Source of the DNA: Roseivivax lentus
GTDB taxonomy: Bacteria; Pseudomonadota; Alphaproteobacteria; Rhodobacterales; Rhodobacteraceae
NCBI RefSeq assembly: GCF_900156805.1
Contig: NZ_FTOQ01000014.1
Coordinates: forward strand, 21,475 to 85,474
Length of the DNA stretch: 64,000 nt
Direction: 5' to 3'
Shown: positions 52,460 to 61,369 of the stretch, piece by piece
Position numbering within the stretch: position 1 is the first letter of the stretch
Layout of the letters: the number at the start of each line of letters is the position of its first letter
Notes under the pieces: model-generated
Told to the model about the DNA's origin: nothing
What the model saw: only the letters and a program-made list of their open reading frames with translations
Database searches by the model: none
Made by a program: the position numbers and the translations under genes

Positions 52460-53407
52460 GTGTCCGACATCATCATGCATCACTATGACCTTTCCCCCTT
52501 TTCCGAGAAGATCCGGTTGGCGCTCGGCTACAAGGGGCTGGACTGGAGTTCGGTTATCGTCGAAGCCGTGCCGCCGCGCCCGCTTCTCGACACGCTGACC
52601 GGCGGGTACCGCAGGGTGCCGGTCCTGCAGGTCGGTGCCGATATCTACTGCGACACCGAGGTGATCTTCCGCGCATTGGAGCGGATCCGGCCAGAACCGA
52701 CGCTCTACCCGACCGGCGAGGGCCTCTCGAAGGCGCTGTCGCTCTGGTGGGACCGCTCGACATGGAAACCGGCGATCGGCGTTCTGGTCGACCATATCGG
52801 CGAGCATCTGCCCGAAGCGTTCCTGAAGGACCGCAAGGACAATTACCTTGGCTACGACATCTCTAAGAACGGGATGGCCCCGATGCTGCCGGCCTATGTC
52901 CAGCAGATGACGGCCTTTGCCGACTGGCTGGCCTCAATGCTGCGCGAGACCGGGAAATATCTGACGGGCGACCGCCTCAGCGCCGCCGATCTGACCTGCC
53001 ACCATTCTCTCTGGCTTCTCCGCGCGAATTGCGGCGCAGACGCGATCGACGCCCAGCTTCGTCTGGCGCCAGAGGTCGTCGCCTGGATGGACCGGATCGC
53101 CGCCATCGGGCATGGGAACAAGACCGACATGACGCCGGAAGAGGCCGTGGCGGTTGCCAAGGCCGCCACGCCCGCCGATCCGGCGCTGGGCGACAATGAT
53201 CCCTCTGGCATCGCACTCGGCGCTGACGTCAGCGTGACGCCCGACGACAATGCGCGCGTCCCGGTCACCGGCACGCTCGTCGGCGCGGACACGCAGGAAG
53301 TCGCCATCGCGATCGACAGCCCCGAGGCCGGGCGGCTACACGTTCACTTCCCGCGCGCCGGGTTCGAGACCATCGCAACATCCAAAAGCGCCCGCAGCGC
53401 AGCCTGA
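52460..53407 (+). CDS. GST-like protein with C-terminal extension
   Basis: The 315-residue protein has a glutathione S-transferase N-terminal domain (HHYDLSPFSEKIRLALGYKG, then GGYRRVPVLQVGADI) and a helical C-terminal domain (to about residue 210, with TGDRLSAADLTCHHSL). An additional 100-residue segment not seen in ordinary GSTs follows (DPSGIALGADVSVTPDDNARV...). The start is a GTG at 52460 behind GGGAGGAAG. The extension resembles no domain I recognise. Its place inside the CoA-transferase/lyase operon suggests a glutathione-dependent catalytic step, not just detoxification. Confidence 0.75.
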   Translation: MSDIIMHHYDLSPFSEKIRLALGYKGLDWSSVIVEAVPPRPLLDTLTGGYRRVPVLQVGADIYCDTEVIFRALERIRPEPTLYPTGEGLSKALSLWWDRSTWKPAIGVLVDHIGEHLPEAFLKDRKDNYLGYDISKNGMAPMLPAYVQQMTAFADWLASMLRETGKYLTGDRLSAADLTCHHSLWLLRANCGADAIDAQLRLAPEVVAWMDRIAAIGHGNKTDMTPEEAVAVAKAATPADPALGDNDPSGIALGADVSVTPDDNARVPVTGTLVGADTQEVAIAIDSPEAGRLHVHFPRAGFETIATSKSARSAA

Positions 53408-53422
53408 TTAGGAGACAGGGAC

Positions 53423-53854
53423 ATGAAAGACATGACTGGCACCGACACCATCGCCGCCAACAAGCAGCGCGCGCGCGACTACTTCAAAGCGTTCGCGACG
53501 CAGGACAAGGACTGGCTGGAAGCCAATGTCGCGCCGACCTACGTACGGCAGGACACCACCCTGCCCTTCGACGTGAAAGGTCCCGAGGGTGTCCTGGCGC
53601 TCGGCGACGTTCTGCTCGGCGCCTTCTCCGAGGTCGAACTGGATATTCAGGACGTGATCGCCGAAAACGACAAGGTGCTTGTTCATCTGCGATTCCGCGG
53701 CGTCCACTCGGGCCCCTTCGGCGACTATCCGGCCTCGAACAGCCGGTTCGACGTCATGGTGCTCGACTTCTTCCGGATGGAAGACGGCATGATCGCCGAA
53801 CAATGGCCCGCCATCGACAATCTCGGCCTGCAACAACAGATCGGGATGCTTTGA
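53423..53854 (+). CDS. NTF2/SnoaL-like ester-cyclase-type protein
   Basis: A 143-residue small alpha+beta protein with the NTF2-like fold: RARDYFKAFATQDKDWLEANVAP, then VHLRFRGVHSGPFG and FFRMEDGMIAEQWPAIDN, a typical SnoaL C-terminus. Members act as isomerases, cyclases or hydrolases on small rings or lactones. It is 15 bases after the GST-like gene (GGAG at 53411) and four bases before the SDR. It could act on a cyclic or lactone intermediate, but this is a guess from family and neighbours. Confidence 0.75.
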   Translation: MKDMTGTDTIAANKQRARDYFKAFATQDKDWLEANVAPTYVRQDTTLPFDVKGPEGVLALGDVLLGAFSEVELDIQDVIAENDKVLVHLRFRGVHSGPFGDYPASNSRFDVMVLDFFRMEDGMIAEQWPAIDNLGLQQQIGML

Positions 53855-53858
53855 GACC

Positions 53859-54602
53859 ATGCGCTTGAGCGGCAAATCGGCATTGGTGACGGGGGCGGCC
53901 TCGGGCTTCGGGGCCGCCATCGCCGAAACCTTCGCGCGGGAGGGCGCGGCGGTTACGATCCTCGATCTGAACGGCGACGGCGCGGCCGAGATGGCAAACC
54001 GTTTCGGGGGCGCATCGGTCAAGGGCGATGTGACACGCGCGGCCGACATCGAGTCCGCTGTAAAGACGGCACGCGACCATGGCGGCTCGCTCGACATCAT
54101 CGTTAACAATGCCGGGTGGACGCATCGCAACAAGCCGATGCTCGACGTCACGGAAGAGGAATACGAGCGCCTCTACGACATCAATGTCCGCTCGATTTTC
54201 CACATGACCCGCGCCTGCGTACCCGTCATGCGCGAGCAGGGCGGCGGCGTGATCCTGAACATCGGCTCGACCGCCGGAATCCGCCCCCGACCCGGGCTGA
54301 CCTGGTACAACTCGACCAAAGGGGCGGTGAACCTGCTGTCGAAATCCATGGCCGTCGAACTCGCGCCAGACCGGATCCGGGTGAATTGCGTAGCGCCTGT
54401 GATAGGCGCGACCGCTCTTCTCGAAAGCTTCATGGGCGTGCCCGACACGCCGGAGAATCGTGCGAAATTCGTCGCCACGATCCCGCTGGGCCGGATGTCC
54501 GAGCCGCAGGACATCGCCAATGCCTGCCTCTACCTCGCGTCGGACGAGGCCGAGTTCATCACCGGCACAGTCTTCGAGGTCGACGGCGGCCGCACCGTGT
54601 GA
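53859..54602 (+). CDS. Short-chain dehydrogenase/reductase
   Basis: The 247-residue SDR has ALVTGAASGFGAAIAETFA, NNAGWTH, Ser in ILNIGSTAG and the catalytic YNSTKGAVN. Asp at the end of strand 2 (TILDLNG) indicates NAD(H) preference. Sequence style is that of 3-hydroxy(acyl) dehydrogenases (FabG/BDH-like). It sits between the NTF2-like and CitE-like genes, and probably oxidises or reduces a beta-hydroxy or ketone intermediate of the same pathway. Confidence 0.9.
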   Translation: MRLSGKSALVTGAASGFGAAIAETFAREGAAVTILDLNGDGAAEMANRFGGASVKGDVTRAADIESAVKTARDHGGSLDIIVNNAGWTHRNKPMLDVTEEEYERLYDINVRSIFHMTRACVPVMREQGGGVILNIGSTAGIRPRPGLTWYNSTKGAVNLLSKSMAVELAPDRIRVNCVAPVIGATALLESFMGVPDTPENRAKFVATIPLGRMSEPQDIANACLYLASDEAEFITGTVFEVDGGRTV

Positions 54603-54617
54603 CAAGGATCGCGGGTC

Positions 54618-55430
54618 ATGTCGCTCCCCATCACTTACCTTTTCGTACCCGGCGACCGGCCTGATCGCTTCGAGAAAGCCTTGGGTTCAGGCGCGGACCG
54701 GGTGATCCTCGATCTCGAAGACGCGGTCCGCCCCGAGGCCAAGGCGACGGCGCGGGAGGCGATCCTCGGAGCGTCGCTCGACTGGAGCCGCGTGGTCGTG
54801 CGGATCAACGATGTCGCCTCGCCTTACTTCAATCAGGACAAAACGTTCCTTGCCGACCTTGAAGCCGCTACGGTCATGGTCCCCAAGGCAGAAACCGTTG
54901 ATACACTGGCATGGGTCGCCGAGGCTACCGGCAGGGAGATCGAGGTGCTTGCCCAGATCGAAACCGTCCGTGGCCTGGAAGCGGTGCCCGACCTCCTGAG
55001 CCACCCTGCGGCAAGACGCGCAGCCTTCGGCCATCTTGACTTCGCGCTCGATCTCGGTGCGGCAACCGACTGGGAGGCGCTGCTTTATGCGCGGTCGCGG
55101 CTCGTGGCGCTGTCGCGACTTGCGGGCGCCCTGCCGCCTGTCGACAGCGTGACAACGGATGTGCAGGACGAAGCGCGGCTTCGGGAGGATGCGGGGGCCG
55201 CGCGGCGCCTCGGGTTCGGCGCCAAGCTCCTGATACACCCGGCGCAGGTCGCGCCTGCCGACGAGGTCTTCCGACCGAGCGACGCGGAGCGCGACTGGGC
55301 GCGGCGTGTGCTCGATGTCGTGGCGCAAGGCGCCGCAGGGGCGGTCGCCGTGGACGGCAAGATGATCGACAAGCCCGTCGAGGAGGCGGCGCACCGCATT
55401 TTTGCGCGCGCCGGAGAAATCAATGCCTGA
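54618..55430 (+). CDS. CitE/HpcH-type citrate lyase beta-subunit-like protein
   Basis: A 270-residue TIM-barrel lyase of the HpcH/HpaI/CitE family. It has YLFVPGDRPDRFEKALGSG, DRVILDLEDAVRPEAK (Glu/Asp metal ligands), the QIETVRGLEAVPDLL catalytic Glu and HPAQVAPADEVF. CitE cleaves citryl-thioester to oxaloacetate and acetyl-thioester, while relatives cleave citramalyl-, malyl- or 3-methylmalyl-CoA. It overlaps the CitF-like gene by eight bases, so the pair should form one enzyme. No CitD (acyl carrier), CitG or CitX gene is nearby, so free CoA thioesters are likely used. Confidence 0.88.
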   Translation: MSLPITYLFVPGDRPDRFEKALGSGADRVILDLEDAVRPEAKATAREAILGASLDWSRVVVRINDVASPYFNQDKTFLADLEAATVMVPKAETVDTLAWVAEATGREIEVLAQIETVRGLEAVPDLLSHPAARRAAFGHLDFALDLGAATDWEALLYARSRLVALSRLAGALPPVDSVTTDVQDEARLREDAGAARRLGFGAKLLIHPAQVAPADEVFRPSDAERDWARRVLDVVAQGAAGAVAVDGKMIDKPVEEAAHRIFARAGEINA

Positions 55431-56868
55431 GGGGTCGATCCACACGCATGAGCTTGCAGCCAGCAAATGCCTGCCCAGCCTTTCGGATGCCGTCGCCGCG
55501 ACCGGGCTGAAGGATGGCGCGACGATCTCGTTTCATCACCATCTGCGCAATGGGGACGCGGTCATCAACACGGTCGTGAACATGCTGGCCGAGGCCGGTC
55601 TGCGCGATCTGCATCTCGCGGTCACCTCGCTCTTTCCGGTCCATGCGCCGCTGGTCGAGCATATCCGGTCGGGCGTGATCGGGCGCATCTCCGCCAGTTT
55701 CATCTCCGGCCCGGTTGGCGAGGCGATCAGCCGGGGCGCACTGGCCGAGCCCGTTACGCTTCGCTCGCATGGCGGGCGCGCCCGCGCCATCGACACGGGC
55801 GAGATGCCGATCGACGTAGCCTTCGTTGCGGCGCCGGCTGCAGACGAGTTGGGCAACCTCTCTGGCCGGACGGGCCGCGCGCCCTGCGGCACGCTCGGCT
55901 ACCCGATGGTCGATGTGGAACGGGCGGCCCATGTCGTCGCCGTCACTGACACCCTTGTCCCCTTCCCGGCCCAACCCATCGACATCCCCCAGAACAAGGT
56001 CGATTTCGTCGCCGTGATCCCCTCCATCGGCGATCCCGGCGGTATCGCCTCCGGCGCGACCAACCCGGCCACCGACGCGTTAAGTCTCGGCATCGCAAGG
56101 AACACCGCCGCCGTCATCGCGGCCAGCGGGCTTCTGGAGGACGGTTTCGCGTTCCAGACCGGCGCGGGCGGCATTTCCCTCGCAACCGCCGCTGCGGTCG
56201 GCCGCGAAATGCGCGCACGCGGGATCGTCGGCAGCTTCGCCTGCGGCGGCATCACCGGCTTCCACGTCGAGATGCTGGAGGCCGGTCTGTTTCGAGCTCT
56301 GATGGACGTGCAGTGCTTCGACCTGGCCGCCGTCGCCTCCTATAGCCGCAATGCAAATCATATGGCGATGTCAGCCGCCGCCTATGCCGGGCCCCATATC
56401 GGCGGCGCGGTTGTTGACAGATTGTCTGCGGTGGTGCTGGGCGCGGCCGAGGTGGATCTTGACTTCAACGTCAACGTGACAACCCGCGCGGGCGGCGTGC
56501 TGATCGGCGGATCGGGCGGGCATGCAGACGCGGCTCAGGGCGCGCGGCTGACCCTTATCACAACACGGCTGACCGCGGCGGGCTTTCCCAAGATCGTGCC
56601 CCACGTCACCACGCTGACGACTCCCGGACGCTCGGTCGATGTGGTCGTGACCGAAGCCGGACTGGCGATCAACCCGGCGCGTCGGGACCTGTCGGATCGC
56701 CTCGCCAAGGCGGGTTTGCCGATCCTGACCATCGAAGACCTTGCCGCCAAGGCGCAGGCGGCGGCCACGAAGTCCGTTCCGCCACGCGTGCAAGGTCGGA
56801 TTGTCGCCCATTCAGAATACCGCGATGGTACAATCATCGACGACATACACTGTGTCGACGAGGTCTGA
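55423..56868 (+). CDS. CitF-like citrate lyase alpha subunit (CoA transferase)
   Basis: A 481-residue protein matching the citrate lyase alpha family. It has GATISFHHHLRNGDAVINTV, then FISGPVGEAISRGAL, DVAFVAAPAADELGNLSG and a Gly-rich second domain with GGSGGHADAAQGARL. CitF transfers the thioester from acetyl- to citryl-form. It is slightly shorter than the E. coli protein (about 510 residues) but has both halves. Its N-terminus starts inside the end of the CitE-like gene (ATG 55423, GGAGAAAT upstream). It closes the operon 45 bases before an IS6 element. Confidence 0.88.
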   Translation: MPEGSIHTHELAASKCLPSLSDAVAATGLKDGATISFHHHLRNGDAVINTVVNMLAEAGLRDLHLAVTSLFPVHAPLVEHIRSGVIGRISASFISGPVGEAISRGALAEPVTLRSHGGRARAIDTGEMPIDVAFVAAPAADELGNLSGRTGRAPCGTLGYPMVDVERAAHVVAVTDTLVPFPAQPIDIPQNKVDFVAVIPSIGDPGGIASGATNPATDALSLGIARNTAAVIAASGLLEDGFAFQTGAGGISLATAAAVGREMRARGIVGSFACGGITGFHVEMLEAGLFRALMDVQCFDLAAVASYSRNANHMAMSAAAYAGPHIGGAVVDRLSAVVLGAAEVDLDFNVNVTTRAGGVLIGGSGGHADAAQGARLTLITTRLTAAGFPKIVPHVTTLTTPGRSVDVVVTEAGLAINPARRDLSDRLAKAGLPILTIEDLAAKAQAAATKSVPPRVQGRIVAHSEYRDGTIIDDIHCVDEV

Positions 56869-56913
56869 CGTGACCGACGATTGCGGACCTCAGCGGCGAG
56901 CACCAGACCGAAC

Positions 56914-57728
56914 GGTGCTGTCAGACCAATTCGAACTCGTCTCAGCAAGGGCAGCGGCATTGACCCTTATGTCGCGCAAAGAGCGCGCCACTCGGCGAGA
57001 GCGGCAGCGCGGTTAGCCTTGAAGTGGGGTCGGCTGGAGAGGCTGCGGTCTTGATTTAAGTGATTAGAGACAGAGGCGTGGACGGCGGCGAATTTCTGAA
57101 GACTTCGCATGCGCCGGAAACGGAGCATCGCCCGCTCCCGTCGTCGAAATGGGAGGTGTGGATTTTCCACACGATTGTTGAGCCAACGTCCCGTCTCCTG
57201 CCGGTCGCCTGCTCCGATTACTTTCAGCGCTGCACCGTAGGTCCGGAGGTTGTCCGTAACGATGACATCGGGCTGACCGTGCTTCCGCTTTGCTTTCTTT
57301 AAGAATTTCAACGCGGCTTTCTTGTCTCGCGTCTTCGTCACAAAGCTTTCGAGTACCTCACCTTCGTGATCGACGGCTCGCCATAGATAGTGTTTCTCGC
57401 CGTTGATCTTCACGAACATCTCGTCGAGGTGCCACCGCCAGCGGCTGGAACGCATGCCTTCAATCCGGCGTTTCCGGATCTCGGATGCGAACATCGGGCC
57501 GAAGCGATGCCACCAGAACCGGACGGTCTCGTGACTGACGTCGACACCACGCTCGTGCAGCAAATCTTCGACGTTCCGAAGCGACAGTGGGAACCGGACG
57601 TACAACATTACGGCAAGTCGGATGATCGCAGGCGACTTTTTGAAAAACTTGAAAGGGCTGGGTTTGATCATGCGGGGACGCTAGCCAGCGCCCTGCCCCG
57701 CCTCAAGCCAAGTTCCTCTGACAAAGCC
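56914..57728. mobile_element. IS6-family insertion sequence, copy B
   Basis: Ends are GGTGCTGTCAGACCAATT (56914) and, inverted, GGCTTTGTCAGAGGAACTTGG from 57728; the length is about 815 bases. The transposase reads right to left. The eight flanking bases (GACCGAAC left, CTTGGCTG right) do not match. Copies A and B share ends, orientation and size and flank the cargo region of 38.2-56.9 kb as directly oriented IS6-type elements. Such an arrangement can form a pseudo-compound transposon or translocatable unit. Confidence 0.82.
56967..57671 (-). CDS. IS6-family transposase (copy B)
   Basis: The 234-residue DDE transposase has WHLDEMFVKINGEKHYLWRAVD (first Asp; quoted in part), VIVTDNLRTYGAAL (second Asp) and LNNRVENPHLPFRRRERAM (Glu). 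All three catalytic positions and the N-terminal domain are intact, so it is probably functional. It is similar in length and end sequence to copy A but differs at scattered residues. Confidence 0.92.
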   Translation of the reverse strand: MIKPSPFKFFKKSPAIIRLAVMLYVRFPLSLRNVEDLLHERGVDVSHETVRFWWHRFGPMFASEIRKRRIEGMRSSRWRWHLDEMFVKINGEKHYLWRAVDHEGEVLESFVTKTRDKKAALKFLKKAKRKHGQPDVIVTDNLRTYGAALKVIGAGDRQETGRWLNNRVENPHLPFRRRERAMLRFRRMRSLQKFAAVHASVSNHLNQDRSLSSRPHFKANRAAALAEWRALCAT

Positions 57729-58210
57729 CTTGGCTGCATTGGTGTGCGACGTGGTAACCGAGGCGAACAGGACGAAGAAACCGTTGCGCCTCTCATCAAG
57801 CGAGCAAACCCCAAGCCCAGGCCGGTGTATCCATCTTCGATACGCCGGTACAGTCGAGAGCATGCGAGGACCATGTTCTGGAGAATGCGTTTCTCGAAAT
57901 TGATGCGAGGCTCACCGCCTCTGATGTTCCAAGTATTTTAATTTCAATTATCGACTAGCCTTTTGAACCGGTTTTCGCCGACTTTAGATTATTTTCAAAT
58001 AGTCTTTGGGTTGATTGAGAGTTTTCGATTTACCGATGTGTATCAGTAAAACTGCCCACATTCTGAGGCAATGTCAGGCTAAGCGCCCGACTCTGCTGGC
58101 GTGAAACGACCCAGCCCGATATCGAAAAATGGATCGAACAACGCAATACGCGGTTTGTCGAGAATCCTCGATCTTGGAAGTATTTGGGAAAATCTTAAAA
58201 GGATCTTTAA
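57729..58210. other. A/T-rich region between IS6 copy B and the PRC-barrel gene
   Basis: No credible gene is seen in these 482 bases. Short frames on both strands lack domain character. The stretch 57940-58200 is strikingly A/T-rich compared with the rest of the window and probably holds the promoter of the PRC-barrel gene. AAAAGGATC (58197-58205) is its ribosome-binding site. Confidence 0.4.
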
Positions 58211-59041
58211 ATGACAAGTTCAAAGCACCGACTGACACGCTCCTTGACCGTGGCTATGCTAGCCAGCGCGGCGACCGCGCTTGCACTGACTAGTGTCGCC
58301 TACGCCGACGGTCACACGGCGGCGTTCTCCGAAATGGAATTCGATGCCGAAGCGAATCTCAACGCGTCTGCGTTGATCGGAAGCAGCGTCTACGTTTCCG
58401 AAATGGACATGAGCGATGGTATGCTGCCGCCGGAGGGTGAGCGCGAATGGGACGACATCGGAGAGATTCACGAGATCGTTCTGACCCGGTCGGGCGGCGT
58501 CGACTCGGTGATTGTCGATGTGGGTGGCTTCCTTGGTATGGGCGAGCGTGAGGTCGCCATAGATATGTCCCAGCTGCAGTTTCTCTCGGATGGGGAAGCC
58601 TCAGATGAGTATTTCATCGTAGTGCGCTCGAGCGAAGCGGGCGTTGCAGACGCACCCGAGTATCGTGGAGCAAACGGGGAGATGGAGGCAAATGCCGGCA
58701 AGCGCAATTCCGACGAGCGCATGAAGCTGACCGCGCCTGCCGTTACGCGCGAAGGCTATGAGGCTGCAAACATGGAGCAGTTGACAACCGAGATGCTGAC
58801 AGGGGCCCGCGTCTATGGATCAGAAGACGAGGGCATAGGCGAAATCGGCGAGCTGCTTCTGACCGACGATGGCATGATCGACCGCGCTGTGATCAATGTG
58901 GGTGGTTTTCTGGGTATGGGCGAACGCCATGTCGCCGTAACGATGGAAGAACTGACAATCCTGCAAGGCGATGGCGATTTGCGGGTCTACATAGAAGCGA
59001 CAAAAGACGCGCTGAAAGCGCAGCCAGAATACAACAGCTGA
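58211..59041 (+). CDS. Exported protein with two PRC-barrel domains
   Basis: A 276-residue protein with a signal peptide (residues 1-33, ending VAYADG) and two PRC-barrel-like repeats. The first is near residues 55-140 with VDVGGFLGMGEREVAID, the second near 190-270 with INVGGFLGMGERHVAVT. The matching GGFLGMGER blocks show an internal duplication. PRC-barrel proteins of this exported type occur widely in rhizobia and Rhodobacteraceae, often next to stress genes, but their ligand is unknown. A perfect intrinsic terminator follows the stop. Confidence 0.8.
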   Translation: MTSSKHRLTRSLTVAMLASAATALALTSVAYADGHTAAFSEMEFDAEANLNASALIGSSVYVSEMDMSDGMLPPEGEREWDDIGEIHEIVLTRSGGVDSVIVDVGGFLGMGEREVAIDMSQLQFLSDGEASDEYFIVVRSSEAGVADAPEYRGANGEMEANAGKRNSDERMKLTAPAVTREGYEAANMEQLTTEMLTGARVYGSEDEGIGEIGELLLTDDGMIDRAVINVGGFLGMGERHVAVTMEELTILQGDGDLRVYIEATKDALKAQPEYNS

Positions 59042-59082
59042 TGCCCAAACCCATCGTGATGCGATGGACCTTGGATAAATTG

Positions 59083-59112
59083 CTGCCGCCGGACCTTTGG
59101 CGGCAGTTTTCT
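59083..59112 (+). terminator. Intrinsic terminator of the PRC-barrel gene
   Basis: A perfect eight-base stem (CTGCCGCC at 59083-59090, GGCGGCAG at 59099-59106), an eight-base loop and TTTTCTC follow the gene by about 40 bases. It is the clearest Rho-independent terminator in the window. It makes the small overlapping frame starting at 59041 unlikely to be a gene. Confidence 0.85.
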
Positions 59113-59219
59113 CAATTCCGGCCTCCGAACTGCTCCGCCGATGGAAGACTCGACCGTAGTAGAGCGTGCTGGACCAATTCAATCCCCGGTCACGGGGTAT
59201 TCGAGAAGGACGAAGAACA

Positions 59220-59474
59220 ATGGCTGGAATAGGTTGGATCGGGGCGCTGATAATCGGCGCACTGGCCGGGTGGATCGCCGAGAAGATCATGAAGCCAGAG
59301 ATGGGTTTGTTGATGAACATCGTGCTCGGGATATTGGGTGCGTTGGTCCTGAACGCGATTTTGTATGCGATCCTTGGCAACACGCTTGGCGGCTGGATCG
59401 GTCAATTGGTCGTCGGCGCAGCTGGTGCCTGCTTGCTGATCTATGTGGTTCGAGTGATCCCCGGCAGAGCCTAG
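59220..59474 (+). CDS. GlsB/YeaQ/YmgE-family stress-associated membrane protein
   Basis: An 84-residue membrane protein with three hydrophobic segments and the family motifs IIGALAGWIAEKIMK and NIVLGILGALV. This small family (also called transglycosylase-associated) is induced by stress and has no assigned activity. The start at 59220 follows GAAGGAC. It is separated from the PRC gene by its terminator and so has its own promoter. Confidence 0.85.
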   Translation: MAGIGWIGALIIGALAGWIAEKIMKPEMGLLMNIVLGILGALVLNAILYAILGNTLGGWIGQLVVGAAGACLLIYVVRVIPGRA

Positions 59475-59559
59475 GCGGTCTTGCCTCAACTCGATGAGTG
59501 CAGCAGACGCCCTCAAGTTCTTCTGCTGCAAATCTGCTCTCGGTCCCACGCAGTGCAGA

Positions 59560-59774
59560 TCGGTCTGGGCAACCGTTTCGAAATACTTATGTCTCACGTC
59601 GAGATTGAAAAGGTCGTCGGTCTCACATCGATATACGTCAACAAGCTATTGCGGCGGTTCCGGGACGACGGAGCTCTGAAAAACGAGCGCCCGTATTTCA
59701 CGCTGATGCAACGTGATGTCTGGATGGCTGAGACGTTCTTGGTTGATACCTGTGCGGACATCGATACGTTTTAG
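59560..59774 (+). pseudogene. C-terminal fragment of a Crp/Fnr regulator
   Basis: In one frame the sequence reads MSHVEIEKVVGLTSIYVNKLLRRFRDDGALK. It matches the winged helix of Crp/Fnr proteins, and the intact regulator at 62479 has YHLADALGLSAIHINRVLRELREDG in the same place. The cyclic-nucleotide-binding domain is absent upstream, so only the DNA-binding end survives. The fragment may still be read from an ATG near 59589, but it is most likely a remnant of a Crp gene related to the later copy. Confidence 0.6.
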
Positions 59775-59990
59775 TTTTCAAACGAAATTTTCAGTCCGCC
59801 GCACCAACACATCAGCACCTACCCTGGAACTGGTGTGAACTAGATTTCAACTACCAATCTCCGGTCACAATGATCTCAGCGGCATGGCTGAACGCTTGCT
59901 TTCCGAGCTTGGAAGAGAGCCGAAGATAACAGTTTCGATTTTCGCAATTTGTATGGCCGCGCGTCTCCCTACAGCTGAGCCAATTCATCG
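59775..59990. other. Gap before the IS256 element
   Basis: No gene recognised. A stretch near 59850-59930 is slightly A/T-richer, and nothing codes convincingly on either strand. Confidence 0.3.
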
Positions 59991-61367
59991 GTCGGGGTGA
60001 CGTCCCAGGGCGTGGTGTAGCTTTCGGTGGCCATCGGGTTTCTCGGTAGGGTCGGGTTGCTGAGCCAACCTGAACCGAGAGACGACCCCGATGACCAAAC
60101 CCATGATGGACCTGCGTGCGCTGGTAGAGAAGAGCGCCGATGCCGACCTGCTTCGCGAGATGATCGGCTTTGCGGCCGAGCGGCTGATGGAACTGGAGGT
60201 CGGCGCCAAGACCGGTGCTGACTATGGTGAGAAGAGCTCCGAGCGGCTTGCACAGCGCAACGGCTATCGCGATCGAGACTGGCAAACCCGGGCCGGTAGC
60301 GTCGAGCTGCGCATCCCGCGCCTGCGCACCGGCTCCTATTTCCCCTCGTTCCTCGAGCCGCGGCGATCTGTTGAGAAGGCCCTGACGGCCGTGATCCAGG
60401 AAGCATATGTCCATGGCGTCTCGACGCGATCAATGGACGACTTGGTGCAGGCCATGGGTGGCACCGGGGTGTCGAAGAGCCAGGTCAGCCGCCTGTGCGA
60501 GGAGATCGACGAGCGTGTCGACGCCTTCCTCACCCGCCCGATCGAGGGGGAATGGCCCTACCTCTGGATCGACGCGACCTATCTCAAGGTGCGCCAAGGC
60601 GGGCGGATCGTATCGGTCGCGGTCACGCTCGCAGTGGGCGTCAACACCGACGGTAGGCGCGAGGTGCTGGGCATGGCGATCGGCGCCTCCGAGGCCGAGC
60701 CCTTCTGGACCGAGTTCCTGCGCGAGCTCGTCCGCCGCGGCCTCAGTGGCGTGAAGCTGGTGATTAGCGATGCGCATGAGGGCATCAAGGCCGCCACCGC
60801 TCGGGTTCTATCCACGACCAAGCAGCGCTGCCGCGTCCACTTCCAGCGCAATGCGCTCGCCCATGCCGGCAAGAATAGCCGCCGGGTGGTCTCGGCCTTC
60901 ATTGCCACCGCCTTCGCCCAGCCGGATCATGCGGCGGCGAAGGCACAGTGGCGTCTCGTGGCGGACCAGATGCGCGGCAAGCTCCCGAAGCTCGCCACGC
61001 TCATGGACACGGCCGAGGAAGACGTCCTGGCCTATATGACCTTCCCGGCCCAGCATCGCACCAAGCTACACAGCGCCAATCCGATTGAGCGGCTGAACGG
61101 CGAGATCAAACGGCGGACGGATGTCGTCGGCATCTTTCCGAACGAGGCTTCGATCCGGCGCCTCGTCGGCGCGATCCTGATGGAGCAGACCGAGGAGTGG
61201 ACCGTCCAGCGCGCCAGATACATGACGCTGGAAACGCTCGCGCCCGTCTGCGATGGTCTCAGTGTCAGCCTGCCTGCTGCGCAGAGCGACTGACCAGCTC
61301 GGCCCGCTCGAAAGCGCGAGGCCCGCGGTGAGCTACTCCACCTCCTGGGACGTCATCCCCGCCGGCA
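59991..61367. mobile_element. IS256-family insertion sequence
   Basis: Near-identical inverted ends flank the transposase: left GGGGTGACGTCCCAGG around 59994-60009, right (complement of 61345-61360) GGGGATGACGTCCCAGGAGG. The element spans about 1.37 kb and carries one transposase gene. Its right end interrupts a minus-strand [2Fe-2S] protein gene at about 61370. Exact end points could shift by a few bases, and no target duplication was verified. Confidence 0.75.
60091..61293 (+). CDS. IS256-family transposase
   Basis: The 400-residue mutator-type transposase has the DDE motifs [14 protein letters not shown] (first Asp), [13 protein letters not shown] (second Asp) and [13 protein letters not shown] (Glu). 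The family N-terminus is [21 protein letters not shown] with [11 protein letters not shown]. Full length and intact catalytic residues point to an active element. Confidence 0.93.
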   Translation: MTKPMMDLRALVEKSADADLLREMIGFAAERLMELEVGAKTGADYGEKSSERLAQRNGYRDRDWQTRAGSVELRIPRLRTGSYFPSFLEPRRSVEKALTAVIQEAYVHGVSTRSMDDLVQAMGGTGVSKSQVSRLCEEIDERVDAFLTRPIEGEWPYLWIDATYLKVRQGGRIVSVAVTLAVGVNTDGRREVLGMAIGASEAEPFWTEFLRELVRRGLSGVKLVISDAHEGIKAATARVLSTTKQRCRVHFQRNALAHAGKNSRRVVSAFIATAFAQPDHAAAKAQWRLVADQMRGKLPKLATLMDTAEEDVLAYMTFPAQHRTKLHSANPIERLNGEIKRRTDVVGIFPNEASIRRLVGAILMEQTEEWTVQRARYMTLETLAPVCDGLSVSLPAAQSD

Positions 61368-61369
61368 GT

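Noticed and set aside
57741..57941. A small gene or transposase tail after IS6 copy B
   Set aside because: Both strands have open frames, but none matches a transposase signature or has a ribosome-binding site.
59041..59232. A 63-codon frame starting in the PRC-barrel stop
   Set aside because: It reads through a perfect intrinsic terminator and has no protein character.
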